From assembly GCA_913054485.1 (NCBI GenBank), contig CAJXHQ010000219.1, positions 1 to 5,866 on the forward strand: DNA of 5,866 nucleotides. Direction: 5' to 3'. The translations under genes were made by a program, and so were the position numbers. Shown in pieces: positions 1 to 5,866 of this stretch (positions are counted from its first letter, which is position 1; every line of letters begins with the position of its first letter). Below the pieces are notes generated by a model that saw only the letters and a list, made by a program, of their open reading frames with translations, did not search any database and had not been told where the DNA came from. Origin of the DNA: an uncultured Paracoccaceae bacterium (GTDB lineage Bacteria; Pseudomonadota; Alphaproteobacteria; Rhodobacterales; Rhodobacteraceae).

Positions 1-30
1 GCAGCCGGACCGGCGCGCCAGCAGGCGTGT

Positions 31-75
31 AAAAACTGCTCTCCCGGTCCCCTGGCAGATCTGGGAGAGCAGCTT
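31..75 (-). terminator. Rho-independent terminator after the solute-binding protein gene
   Basis: A perfect 10-bp inverted repeat, CTGCTCTCCC at 36-45 and GGGAGAGCAG at 63-72, encloses a 17-nt loop. Read on the minus strand, the hairpin is followed directly by a run of five T (complement of 31-35), and A-U pairs plus one G-U can extend the stem base. It lies 13-20 nt past the TAG stop of the minus-strand gene ending at 89, the expected place for its terminator. The plus-strand exit from the hairpin (CTTCAAGG) has no T run, so termination is probably one-way. It could also act as an attenuator if permease genes follow to the left of the window. Confidence 0.88.
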
Positions 76-88
76 CAAGGCCTCAGCC

Positions 89-1126
89 CTATTTTGTCAA
101 CTCGGCCCAAGCCTGATCATAGAGCGCCTGTGTCGCCGGATCGCAGGCCTGCACAAAGACGCCTTCGCCGGACCCCGGCACCGGGTTTGCCTCAGGCAGG
201 GTTGCCAGTTCCGGGTCAAGGTAGGCTTCGACACCGGAGACCCCGGCCGAGTAGCGGGCATAATTGGTGACCGCGGCGATATTCTCGGGCTTCAGCATGA
301 AGTCCATGAAGGTTAGCGCATTGGCCCGGTTCGGCGCGTCTTTCAGCAGCACGATATTGTCCATCCAAACCAGGTAGCCCTGCGCCGGGAAGGCATATTG
401 CAGGCTGGATTTTTCACCGCGTGCCTTGGCCGCATCGCCATGGAAGGACATGCTGACGTCGACTTTTCCGGACACCAGAAGACTGCGGGCGTTTTCTGTG
501 TCAAAGGAAGCCCAGTTCTGGCTGACTTCTTTCAGCATTGCGCCCAGACCGGCCACCATGGCGGGGTCGGACACACACTGGTCGATGCCCAGATGCAAGG
601 CGGCAAGAGCCATCACGTCACCCTGGCTGTCCATCATGTTTACCTTGCCGGCCAGCTCCGGCGGCGTGTCGAACAGGATATCCGTGGTGTGGATATTGCC
701 GCCATAGACGGAGGTATCCACCGCAAAGGAGGTTGAGCCCCACTGGTAGGGCACCGAATGCTTGCGGCCCGGATCGAAGTCGGGATCAGCCCATTCCGGG
801 GCAATATTGCCCATGTTTGACAGCTCGCCCGCCCGGATGGTGTCCAGCAGCCCTTCAGCCGCCATGATCGACACCATGTAATCCCCCGGCACCGCCAGGT
901 CATAGCTGCCCATCTTGCCCGCCTTCAGATTGGCTAGCATCGCCTCGTTGGAGTCATAGGTCTCCATTGTGACCTCAATGCCGGTCTCGGCGGTGAACGT
1001 CTCCAGCAGTTCCTGCGGGATGTAGTCAAACCAGTGATACAGCGCCAGCTTGCCATCGGCAGAAGCTGCCGATGCGGCCGCGGTCAAGGCAACGGCGGCA
1101 ATGCCGGATTTCACGATAGAGGTCAT
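89..1126 (-). CDS. Periplasmic polyamine-type ABC transporter substrate-binding protein (PotD/PotF-like)
   Basis: This 345-residue protein should capture a polyamine or similar cationic solute in the periplasm and deliver it to an ABC permease. Residues 1-23 form a Sec signal peptide (Lys6, then a hydrophobic Ala-rich core) with likely cleavage after ASA23 before Asp24. The mature protein follows the PotD/PotF fold pattern: LALYHWFDYIP (about 27-37; PotD has NWTEYVP), ETGIEV, then YDSNEAMLANLKAG, YDLAVPGDYMV, and a later VPYQWGSTSFAVD. W254-M255-D256 matches PotD Trp255/Asp257, which bind ligand in the E. coli protein. Length is normal for the family. The ATG at 1126 has an AAAGGAAG ribosome site at 1136-1143, nine bases upstream. 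Pocket residues are a mixture of PotD-like and PotF-like, so the exact ligand is open. No permease or ATPase gene is in the window; the gene ends at a terminator and is divergent from mutL. Family is confident, substrate is not. Confidence 0.9.
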   Translation of the reverse strand: MTSIVKSGIAAVALTAAASAASADGKLALYHWFDYIPQELLETFTAETGIEVTMETYDSNEAMLANLKAGKMGSYDLAVPGDYMVSIMAAEGLLDTIRAGELSNMGNIAPEWADPDFDPGRKHSVPYQWGSTSFAVDTSVYGGNIHTTDILFDTPPELAGKVNMMDSQGDVMALAALHLGIDQCVSDPAMVAGLGAMLKEVSQNWASFDTENARSLLVSGKVDVSMSFHGDAAKARGEKSSLQYAFPAQGYLVWMDNIVLLKDAPNRANALTFMDFMLKPENIAAVTNYARYSAGVSGVEAYLDPELATLPEANPVPGSGEGVFVQACDPATQALYDQAWAELTK

Positions 1127-1204
1127 TTGAATTCACTTCCTTTGGTCGTTTACCGATTGGATAAGGAAAATGAACGAAGATTCCGTAACCGTCGGTTTGC
1201 GGCT

Positions 1205-1237
1205 GCAAAATGGCCGGAGCCGGCGGCAAAATGACCG
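1205..1237. repeat. Pair of 12-bp direct repeats, 21-bp period, flanking a short dyad
   Basis: GCAAAATGGCCG (1205-1216) and GCAAAATGACCG (1226-1237) differ at one base and start exactly 21 bp apart, about two helical turns. Between and overlapping them is an inverted repeat, GCCGG at 1213-1217 and CCGGC at 1220-1224. The pair sits 79 bp upstream of the binding-protein start codon and 118 bp upstream of the mutL start. Same-face repeats in a divergent promoter region suggest an operator for a dimeric regulator, but no known consensus is recognised and chance in G+C-rich DNA is possible. Confidence 0.45.
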
Positions 1238-1338
1238 CAAAGGGGCAAGCCTGTCGCCCGCCCACTGCGGCTGGAAGCTGCCGCGCAGGGCCTTTGTTCT
1301 CCTCTTGTTCGAATTGCCATGGCAGAATCGCGCATCTC

Positions 1339-1347
1339 TGCTAGATT
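1339..1347 (+). promoter_or_regulatory. Possible extended -10 promoter element for mutL
   Basis: TGCTAGATT at 1339-1347 fits an extended -10 layout (TG, one base, then TAGATT, four of six matches to TATAAT). No good -35 lies at 16-18 bp spacing; the nearest TTG-type hexamer, TTGCCA at 1314-1319, is 22 bp away. If this is the -10, transcription would begin at or next to the ATG at 1355, giving a message with no leader. That would agree with the absence of a ribosome site before the ATG. This is weak evidence. Confidence 0.22.
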
Positions 1348-1354
1348 TGGCGGT

Positions 1355-3256
1355 ATGGACACGGCAGACCCCCATATCAGCGATCCCCGCCCAGTCATCC
1401 GCCAGCTGGATGACGGCGCGATCAATCGTATTGCCGCCGGTGAAGTGGTCGAACGCCCCGCTTCGGCGGTGAAGGAACTGGTGGAAAACGCGATTGACGC
1501 AGGCGCCACCCGCATCTCGGTAGAGATCGCCGACGGCGGCAAGACCCTGATCCGGGTGCGCGACGATGGCTGCGGCATGACACCGGAAGACCTGCCTCTG
1601 GCGCTGTCGCGCCACGCGACGTCGAAAATCGATGGCTCGGACCTGCTGAATATCCATACTTTCGGCTTCCGCGGCGAGGCGCTGCCCTCGCTTGGCGCGG
1701 TCGGGCGGCTCTCCATCACCAGCCGCGCAGCCGGCCATGAGGCGGCACAGATCCAGGTCTCCGGCGGCGATATGTCCGCCGTAAAACCGGCGGCTTTGAA
1801 TCAGGGCACCGTGGTCGAACTCCGGGATCTGTTTTTTGCCACACCCGCGCGGCTGAAGTTCATGCGCACGGATAGGGCCGAGGCGCAGGCGATCGGCGAT
1901 GTGGTGAAGCGGCTGGCCATGGCGGAACCTTCGGTGGGCTTTACCCTGCGCGATGTATCGGGCGGCGGCGAAGGCCGGGTGACCTTCCGGGCTGATCCCT
2001 TGTCGGGCGATCTGTTTGACGCGCTGCACGGACGGCTGGCGTCCGTCTTGGGCCGTGACTTTGCCGAAAACGCCCTGAAGATCGATGCCACCCGCGAGGG
2101 CATCCGCCTGTATGGCTATGCGGCGCTGCCGACCTATTCGCGCGGCGCGGCGGTGGCGCAGTTCCTGTTTGTGAATACCCGGCCGGTGAAGGACAAGATG
2201 CTGACCGGGGCCTTGCGTGCCGCCTACTTCGACTTCCTCAGCCGCGACCGCCACCCGGCGGCGGCGCTGTTCATCGACTGCGACCCTGAGATGGTCGACG
2301 TCAACGTGCATCCGGCAAAATCCGAAGTCCGTTTCCGTGATCCCGGCACCGCGCGCGGGCTGATCGTCTCTGCCCTGCGCCATGCGCTGGCAGAGGCGGG
2401 TCACCGCGCGTCCTCCACCGTTGCCGGCGCCACATTGGGCGCCATGCGCCCCGAGGCCCCGACGGCCACAGGGGCTGCACGCGTCTACCAGATGGAGCGG
2501 CCTTCTGCTGGGGTGCGCAGCGCTGCCTTTGATGCGCAGCGCCCCGGTTTCCAGCCGGCCCCGGCCTATCCGGCACCGCAGCCGCCGCAGGGCTTTGCAG
2601 AACTGGACACGGCCTATAGCGGCCGCATGGTCGAAGACCCCGTTGCAGATGCGCAGCCCGAGGCCGCGCCGGAACATCTGCCGCTGGGGGCTGCGCGCGG
2701 CCAGGTGCATGAGAATTACATCATCGCCCAGACCGCGGATGGCATGGTCATCGTCGACCAGCACGCTGCCCATGAACGGCTGGTCTATGAGAAACTGAAG
2801 AAACAAATGGCGGAGAACGGCGTCGCCGCCCAGGCGCTGCTGATCCCCGAAATTGTCGAGCTGAGCGACAATGACTGCGCCCGCCTGCTGGATGTCTCGG
2901 ATGAGCTGTATAAATTCGGCCTCGGGCTTGAGGCCTTCGGCGGAAATGCTGTCGCCGTGCGTGAAACCCCTGCCATCCTGGGAGAGGTGAACGCCAAGGC
3001 CATGCTGAAGGACATTCTGGACGAATTGGACGACCAGGGCGAAAGCCAGCTGCTGCAGGCCAAGGTGGAGGCGATCCTCAGCCGGGTGGCCTGCCATGGC
3101 TCGATCCGCTCAGGCCGCCGGATGCGCGGCGAGGAAATGAACGCGCTGCTGCGCGAAATGGAGGCGACGCCCCACTCCGGCCAGTGCAACCACGGCCGGC
3201 CCACCTATGTGGAATTGAAACTGGCAGATATTGAGCGATTGTTCGGGCGCAGCTAA
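1355..3256 (+). CDS. mutL: DNA mismatch repair protein MutL (endonuclease-proficient type)
   Basis: MutL couples mismatch recognition by MutS to strand incision and removal. From the ATG at 1355 it is 633 residues, a normal length. The N-terminal GHKL ATPase is complete: E41 and N45 in [13 protein letters not shown] (E. coli E29 and N33), D70 in RDDGCGM, RHATSKI, F103-GFRGEAL110 in the lid region, and K322 in NVHPAK (E. coli K307). A Pro/Ala-rich linker spans roughly 345-445. The C-terminal domain has the endonuclease signature DQHA(x2)E(x4)E at D468-E479, plus ACHGSIRSG (C580, H581) and C611-NHGRP, the expected zinc-site motifs. QALLIP at 493-498 resembles the sliding-clamp-binding motif known in such MutLs. 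An in-frame ATG at 1319 would add 12 residues with no family similarity; 1355 is preferred, although neither start has a clear ribosome site. Probably first gene of an operon with rmuC. Identity is certain; the exact start is less so. Confidence 0.97.
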   Translation: MDTADPHISDPRPVIRQLDDGAINRIAAGEVVERPASAVKELVENAIDAGATRISVEIADGGKTLIRVRDDGCGMTPEDLPLALSRHATSKIDGSDLLNIHTFGFRGEALPSLGAVGRLSITSRAAGHEAAQIQVSGGDMSAVKPAALNQGTVVELRDLFFATPARLKFMRTDRAEAQAIGDVVKRLAMAEPSVGFTLRDVSGGGEGRVTFRADPLSGDLFDALHGRLASVLGRDFAENALKIDATREGIRLYGYAALPTYSRGAAVAQFLFVNTRPVKDKMLTGALRAAYFDFLSRDRHPAAALFIDCDPEMVDVNVHPAKSEVRFRDPGTARGLIVSALRHALAEAGHRASSTVAGATLGAMRPEAPTATGAARVYQMERPSAGVRSAAFDAQRPGFQPAPAYPAPQPPQGFAELDTAYSGRMVEDPVADAQPEAAPEHLPLGAARGQVHENYIIAQTADGMVIVDQHAAHERLVYEKLKKQMAENGVAAQALLIPEIVELSDNDCARLLDVSDELYKFGLGLEAFGGNAVAVRETPAILGEVNAKAMLKDILDELDDQGESQLLQAKVEAILSRVACHGSIRSGRRMRGEEMNALLREMEATPHSGQCNHGRPTYVELKLADIERLFGRS

Positions 3257-3287
3257 CGCCCCGGCCGTCGCAGAGCAGGCACAACAA

Positions 3288-3294
3288 GAGGGAG
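3288..3294 (+). promoter_or_regulatory. Ribosome binding site deciding the GTG start of rmuC
   Basis: GAGGGAG at 3288-3294 lies seven bases before GTG at 3302 and supports that non-ATG start. The site overlaps a tiny hairpin, GGGA (3290-3293), a GAA loop, and TCCC (3297-3300), which could weakly mask it. Confidence 0.75.
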
Positions 3295-3301
3295 AATCCC
3301 C

Positions 3302-4714
3302 GTGCTGACAGACCCCGAATTCCTTCTCTACGCCGCTCTCGCTGCGGCGGTGCTGGCCGCGATTTTCTTCGGGCTCTGGCTGGCCGCGCGCCGGCCTGCT
3401 GCGGCGGCCCGCTGGCTGGAGCAGCAGAACGCGGCCCTGGGGGCCACCAATCAGGCCCTGCAAGCAGATGCCATGCGCGCCAACACGCTGGCGGATGAGC
3501 TGTCGGCGGATCTGGACAGTTTGCGGGCCGCGCATCAGGCCGAAATGGCCGCCCGCATCCAGTCGCAGTCTGAATTGCAGACACTGACCATCCAGCACGA
3601 GGCCCGCCTGGAAGAGCTGCGCGGCATGAAGGCGGAGCTGGAGCACAAGTTCTCGGCGCTGGCCTCGGGCGTGCTGAAACAGAACTCGGAGAACTTCCTC
3701 AACCTGGTGAGCGAGCGCTTCAAGACCCATTCCAAAGATGCCGAAGAAGATCTGACCAAACGGCAGGCTGCCATTGAAAACATGGTGAAGCCGCTTGATG
3801 AAAAGCTCGGCCATTTCGGCGAACGCATCAAGGAGATCGAAGCCGCCCGCAACGAAGCCTACGGCGCGATCAAAATGCAGGTGAAACATCTCGCCGACGG
3901 GCAGGCCGCATTGGGCGGCGAGACCCGCAAGCTGGTGCAGGCGCTGCGCGCGCCAAAAACCCGCGGCCGCTGGGGCGAGATGCAGCTTAAGCAGGTCTTC
4001 GAAATGGCCGGCATGTCGGAACACGTGGACTATGATCTGGAGAAATCTGTCGGCACCGATGACGGGCTGCGCCGCCCCGATGCCATTGTCCGCATCCCCG
4101 GCGGCAAAAGCATCGTTGTGGACGCCAAAACCCCGCTGGAGGCCTATCTGGACGCGCTGGAAGCCGAAGCGCCGGAGGACCAAACCGCACATCTGGCCCG
4201 CCATGCCCAGCATGTGCGCACCCATGTGAAGCAGCTTGCCTCGAAATCCTACCAGAGCGCCTTGGGCGAAACACCGGATTTTGTGGTGATGTTCATCCCT
4301 GGCGAAACCTTTGTGTCGGCGGCGGCTGAAGCCGATCCCGGCCTCATTGAATACGCCTTTGAACACCGGGTGCTGATCGCCACGCCGACAACCCTGATGG
4401 CGCTGGTGAAATCCATCGCATACGGCTGGCAGCAGGAGAAGATGGCTGAAAACGCGGTCGAGGTGCAGAAGACCGCCAAGGAACTTTATGACCGGCTGGC
4501 GACCTTCTCCAAGAACCTGGCCGGTGTCGGCCGGGCGCTTTCGTCCTCGGTGGCAAATTACAACAAGGCGGTCGGCTCGCTGGAAGCCCGCGTGCTGCCC
4601 TCGGCGCGCAAGTTCGAATCTATGGGTGTGGTGGCGCAGGGCGCGCAGCTGGAAAGCCCAGGACTGGCCGAGGACGAGCCGCGCCAGCTGACGGCCGCGC
4701 TGACGGAGGAATAG
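3302..4714 (+). CDS. rmuC: DNA recombination protein RmuC, predicted membrane-anchored nuclease
   Basis: RmuC family protein of 470 residues starting at GTG. In E. coli, loss of RmuC raises inversion between short inverted repeats, and the family core is predicted to be a PD-(D/E)xK-type nuclease; the biochemical reaction remains poorly defined. Visible layout: one N-terminal membrane segment at about 7-28 followed by Arg residues, a long Ala/Glu/Gln-rich coiled-coil region at about 35-195, and the conserved core at about 200-420. The core has LRAPKTRGRWGEMQLKQVFE, then RPD with D260, then VVDAK with D274 and K276 as candidate catalytic residues, then FVVMFIPGE and the ATPTTLMALVKSIAYGWQQE stretch. 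The C-terminal 40 residues look unstructured. Start is supported by GAGGGAG at 3288-3294. It follows mutL by 45 bp with no terminator in between, and its TAG stop touches the next start codon, so co-transcription is likely. Assignment is by clear motif recognition. Confidence 0.95.
   Translation: MLTDPEFLLYAALAAAVLAAIFFGLWLAARRPAAAARWLEQQNAALGATNQALQADAMRANTLADELSADLDSLRAAHQAEMAARIQSQSELQTLTIQHEARLEELRGMKAELEHKFSALASGVLKQNSENFLNLVSERFKTHSKDAEEDLTKRQAAIENMVKPLDEKLGHFGERIKEIEAARNEAYGAIKMQVKHLADGQAALGGETRKLVQALRAPKTRGRWGEMQLKQVFEMAGMSEHVDYDLEKSVGTDDGLRRPDAIVRIPGGKSIVVDAKTPLEAYLDALEAEAPEDQTAHLARHAQHVRTHVKQLASKSYQSALGETPDFVVMFIPGETFVSAAAEADPGLIEYAFEHRVLIATPTTLMALVKSIAYGWQQEKMAENAVEVQKTAKELYDRLATFSKNLAGVGRALSSSVANYNKAVGSLEARVLPSARKFESMGVVAQGAQLESPGLAEDEPRQLTAALTEE
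4705..4710 (+). promoter_or_regulatory. Ribosome binding site of the cyclase gene, inside the end of rmuC
   Basis: GGAGGA at 4705-4710 lies within the last codons of rmuC. It is four bases from ATG 4715 and ten from ATG 4721, so either could be the true start (a two-residue difference). The overlap with the rmuC terminus suggests translational coupling. Confidence 0.7.
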
Positions 4715-5866
4715 ATGCGGATGTTCCTCAGCCGGATGCCACCCGATACGGATGAGGCGGCCCTGCTGCGCGCGGCTTCGGTCGATGCGGAACGCACGGT
4801 GGCACTGCTGAGGATCACAGTTGCCCTGGGGATGATCGCCATGATGATGATGGCGATCGAGGGCGTCCCGGATATCGAGGAACGCTACCTGCGGCGGCAG
4901 GTCGGACTCGCCTTTATGACGATGGGGTCTTACCTGCTGCTGGGCACCGCCGCACTCTGGGCGGTGCAGAAGGGGCATTTCCGGCCTTGGATGGTCTGGC
5001 CCGTGGTGACGCTGGATTGCCTGTTCCTGCTGGTGAACACCGCGCTGTCGCTGGCCAATTCAGACATTCCGGGACTTGTTGTATTTGCCATGCCCTCGGT
5101 CTGGCTGGTGCCGGTGATCCTGGCTTTTGCGGTGCTGCGGTTCAATCCGCTGCTGATGGGCTATGCGGTTGCAGTGATCACCCTCGGGCTGGTTGGGCTG
5201 GCGCTCTGGACGCCGGCGGAGGTGACCGAAGAGATCGGTCAGCGCATGCAGATGACCATGCAGTCCGCGCCGAACATGATGCGGATCACGATGATTGCGC
5301 TGTCCGGGCTAGTTCTAGTGGCCGCAGCCAGGCGGACCCGGCAGCTGCTGTTTCAATCCATCCGTGAGGCGCGGCAGAAGGCGAACCTGACCCGCTACCT
5401 GCCGGCCAAACTGGCCGGGCGGCTGGCCGGCGGCGGGCTGGATGCGCTGCGCGAAGGGCGGCTGGTGCATATGGCGGTGCTGTTCATCGACATGCGCAAT
5501 TTCACCCGCTGGTGCGAAGGCCGTGACCCGGCCGAAGTCAGCGCCCTGATCACCGATTTCCGCATCCGGGTGCAACAGGCTGCGGATAGCGCCGGCGGAA
5601 TCATCGACAAGTTCCTCGGCGATGCGGCAATGATCCTGTTCGAAGGTCCAGAGGCCGCCGCCGCAGCCATCGATTGCGCCGGGAGGCTGACGGCGCAGAT
5701 GGAAGAGCTGGCGGCGGCCGCCCGCAATTCCGGGGCCGAGCCGGTCACCGCAGGCATTGGTCTGCATTGCGGCGATGTCTTTGCCGGCGTGGTCGGCAAC
5801 ACGGACCGGCTGGAATACTCAGTGTTCGGCGCCACAGTGAACATCGCCGCACGGCTGGAGAAGCTG
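4715..5866 (+). CDS. Membrane-bound class III adenylate/guanylate cyclase, 3' end cut by window edge
   Basis: The reading frame stays open for 384 codons to the window edge, so the C-terminus is missing. A class III cyclase makes a cyclic nucleotide, most likely cAMP, from the triphosphate in the cytoplasm, usually as a dimer. Six hydrophobic segments are seen at about 29-48, 63-84, 93-114, 121-141, 146-165 and 190-205; I cannot match them to a named sensor domain. A linker with an ANLTRYLPAKLAGRLA pattern (about 226-241), typical of bacterial cyclases, leads to the catalytic domain from about 250. Catalytic residues: metal-binding D259 in FIDMRNFT and D303 in KFLGDA, adenine-specifying K299, and transition-state N376 and R380 in VNIAAR. 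The usual Asp or Thr partner of K299 is Ser369 here (EYSVFG). Start ATG 4715 immediately follows the rmuC TAG; ATG 4721 is an alternative. Position implies co-expression with mutL and rmuC. Cyclase class is confident; cAMP product is inferred from K299. Confidence 0.92.
   Translation, partial: MRMFLSRMPPDTDEAALLRAASVDAERTVALLRITVALGMIAMMMMAIEGVPDIEERYLRRQVGLAFMTMGSYLLLGTAALWAVQKGHFRPWMVWPVVTLDCLFLLVNTALSLANSDIPGLVVFAMPSVWLVPVILAFAVLRFNPLLMGYAVAVITLGLVGLALWTPAEVTEEIGQRMQMTMQSAPNMMRITMIALSGLVLVAAARRTRQLLFQSIREARQKANLTRYLPAKLAGRLAGGGLDALREGRLVHMAVLFIDMRNFTRWCEGRDPAEVSALITDFRIRVQQAADSAGGIIDKFLGDAAMILFEGPEAAAAAIDCAGRLTAQMEELAAAARNSGAEPVTAGIGLHCGDVFAGVVGNTDRLEYSVFGATVNIAARLEKL
4834..4858 (+). other. 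Perfect 9-bp hairpin within the cyclase coding sequence
   Basis: GATCGCCAT at 4834-4842 and ATGGCGATC at 4850-4858 are exact reverse complements around a 7-base loop (GATGATG). It falls in the first membrane segment, over the codons for the Met-rich stretch about residues 40-48, roughly 120 bases after the start codon. No T run follows, so it is not a standard terminator. It may be a by-product of Met, Ala and Ile codons, or a message-level element. Confidence 0.5.

Larger units (their letters stand above)
1127..1354. other. Divergent intergenic region between the binding-protein gene and mutL
   Basis: These 228 bases separate two divergently transcribed genes and should hold both promoters. 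What can be seen: the minus-strand ribosome site (1136-1143), an 11-bp odd palindrome AACCGTCGGTT at 1187-1197, two near-identical 12-bp direct repeats at 1205-1216 and 1226-1237 with a GCCGG/CCGGC dyad between them, and a weak extended -10-like element just before mutL. No convincing -35/-10 pair was found on either strand. A short reading frame opening with ATG at 1170 runs through into mutL in the wrong frame and is not believed to be a gene. Confidence 0.7.

Noticed and set aside
1..32. Possible tail of a plus-strand gene ending at TAA 30-32
   Set aside because: A nine-codon open stretch is too short to judge, and there is no plus-strand terminator after it.
1319..1354. Twelve-codon upstream extension of mutL
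   Set aside because: The added residues ([12 protein letters not shown]) have no counterpart in MutL families and ATG 1319 has no ribosome site. It remains possible, but 1355 is preferred.
1170..1472. 100-codon plus-strand frame starting in the intergenic region
   Set aside because: Only a weak purine run precedes it, it overlaps the first part of mutL out of frame, and the product resembles nothing known.
1133..3097. 654-codon open frame on the minus strand opposite mutL
   Set aside because: It mirrors a certain gene, its composition is rich in His, Arg, Gln and Gly as expected of antisense frames in high-GC DNA, and no family or domain is recognisable in it.
3110..4978. 622-codon open frame on the minus strand opposite rmuC
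   Set aside because: It runs antisense to rmuC and into the cyclase gene, has low-complexity His/Gln/Arg-rich content, and shows no recognisable domain. The same reasoning covers the other shadow frames.
5309..5318. Two CTAG tetramers four codons apart, using the rare Leu codon CTA twice in the cyclase
   Set aside because: CTAG is scarce in many proteobacteria, but two copies in a Leu-Val-Leu membrane run are easily explained by chance.
1..5866. Defence system, CRISPR array, mobile element, prophage or RNA gene
   Set aside because: Both strands were read for repeats, transposase or integrase motifs, tRNA-like folds and rRNA segments; none was seen. All coding space is taken by recognisable housekeeping or transport genes.

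Overview
The window looks like chromosomal DNA from a high-GC alphaproteobacterium, most likely of the Rhodobacteraceae/Roseobacter type. This rests on G+C-rich codon use, the N-terminal style of the MutL ([15 protein letters not shown]), a MutL carrying its own endonuclease motif, and the type of solute-binding protein. The placement is recognition by eye; no search was run. Nothing points to mobile DNA: no transposase, integrase, CRISPR array, tRNA or phage gene was seen.

Layout. Positions 1-88 hold only intergenic sequence, with a strong intrinsic terminator (31-75) that serves the leftward gene. Positions 89-1126 (minus strand) encode a complete periplasmic polyamine-type ABC substrate-binding protein with a signal peptide. 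Positions 1127-1354 are a divergent intergenic region with a pair of 12-bp direct repeats 21 bp apart, a short dyad between them, and a second small palindrome. From about 1355 to the right edge, three plus-strand genes are packed tightly: mutL (1355-3256), rmuC (3302-4714) and a membrane-bound class III nucleotide cyclase (4715 to past the edge at 5866). Gaps are 45 bp and 0 bp, so they probably form one operon.

How the genes fit together. MutL (mismatch repair) and RmuC (predicted nuclease that limits recombination at short inverted repeats) are both genome-stability proteins. The adjoining cyclase would make cAMP at the membrane, and its start is placed for translational coupling to rmuC. 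No link between the cyclase and DNA repair can be shown from sequence alone. The binding protein is transcribed away from this cluster, and its permease and ATPase partners, if nearby, would lie left of position 1.

Overall this is mostly ordinary housekeeping DNA. The points most worth a second look are the mutL-rmuC-cyclase junctions, the Ser in the cyclase's substrate-specifying position, the intergenic repeats, a possible leaderless mutL start, and a 9-bp perfect hairpin inside the cyclase gene.
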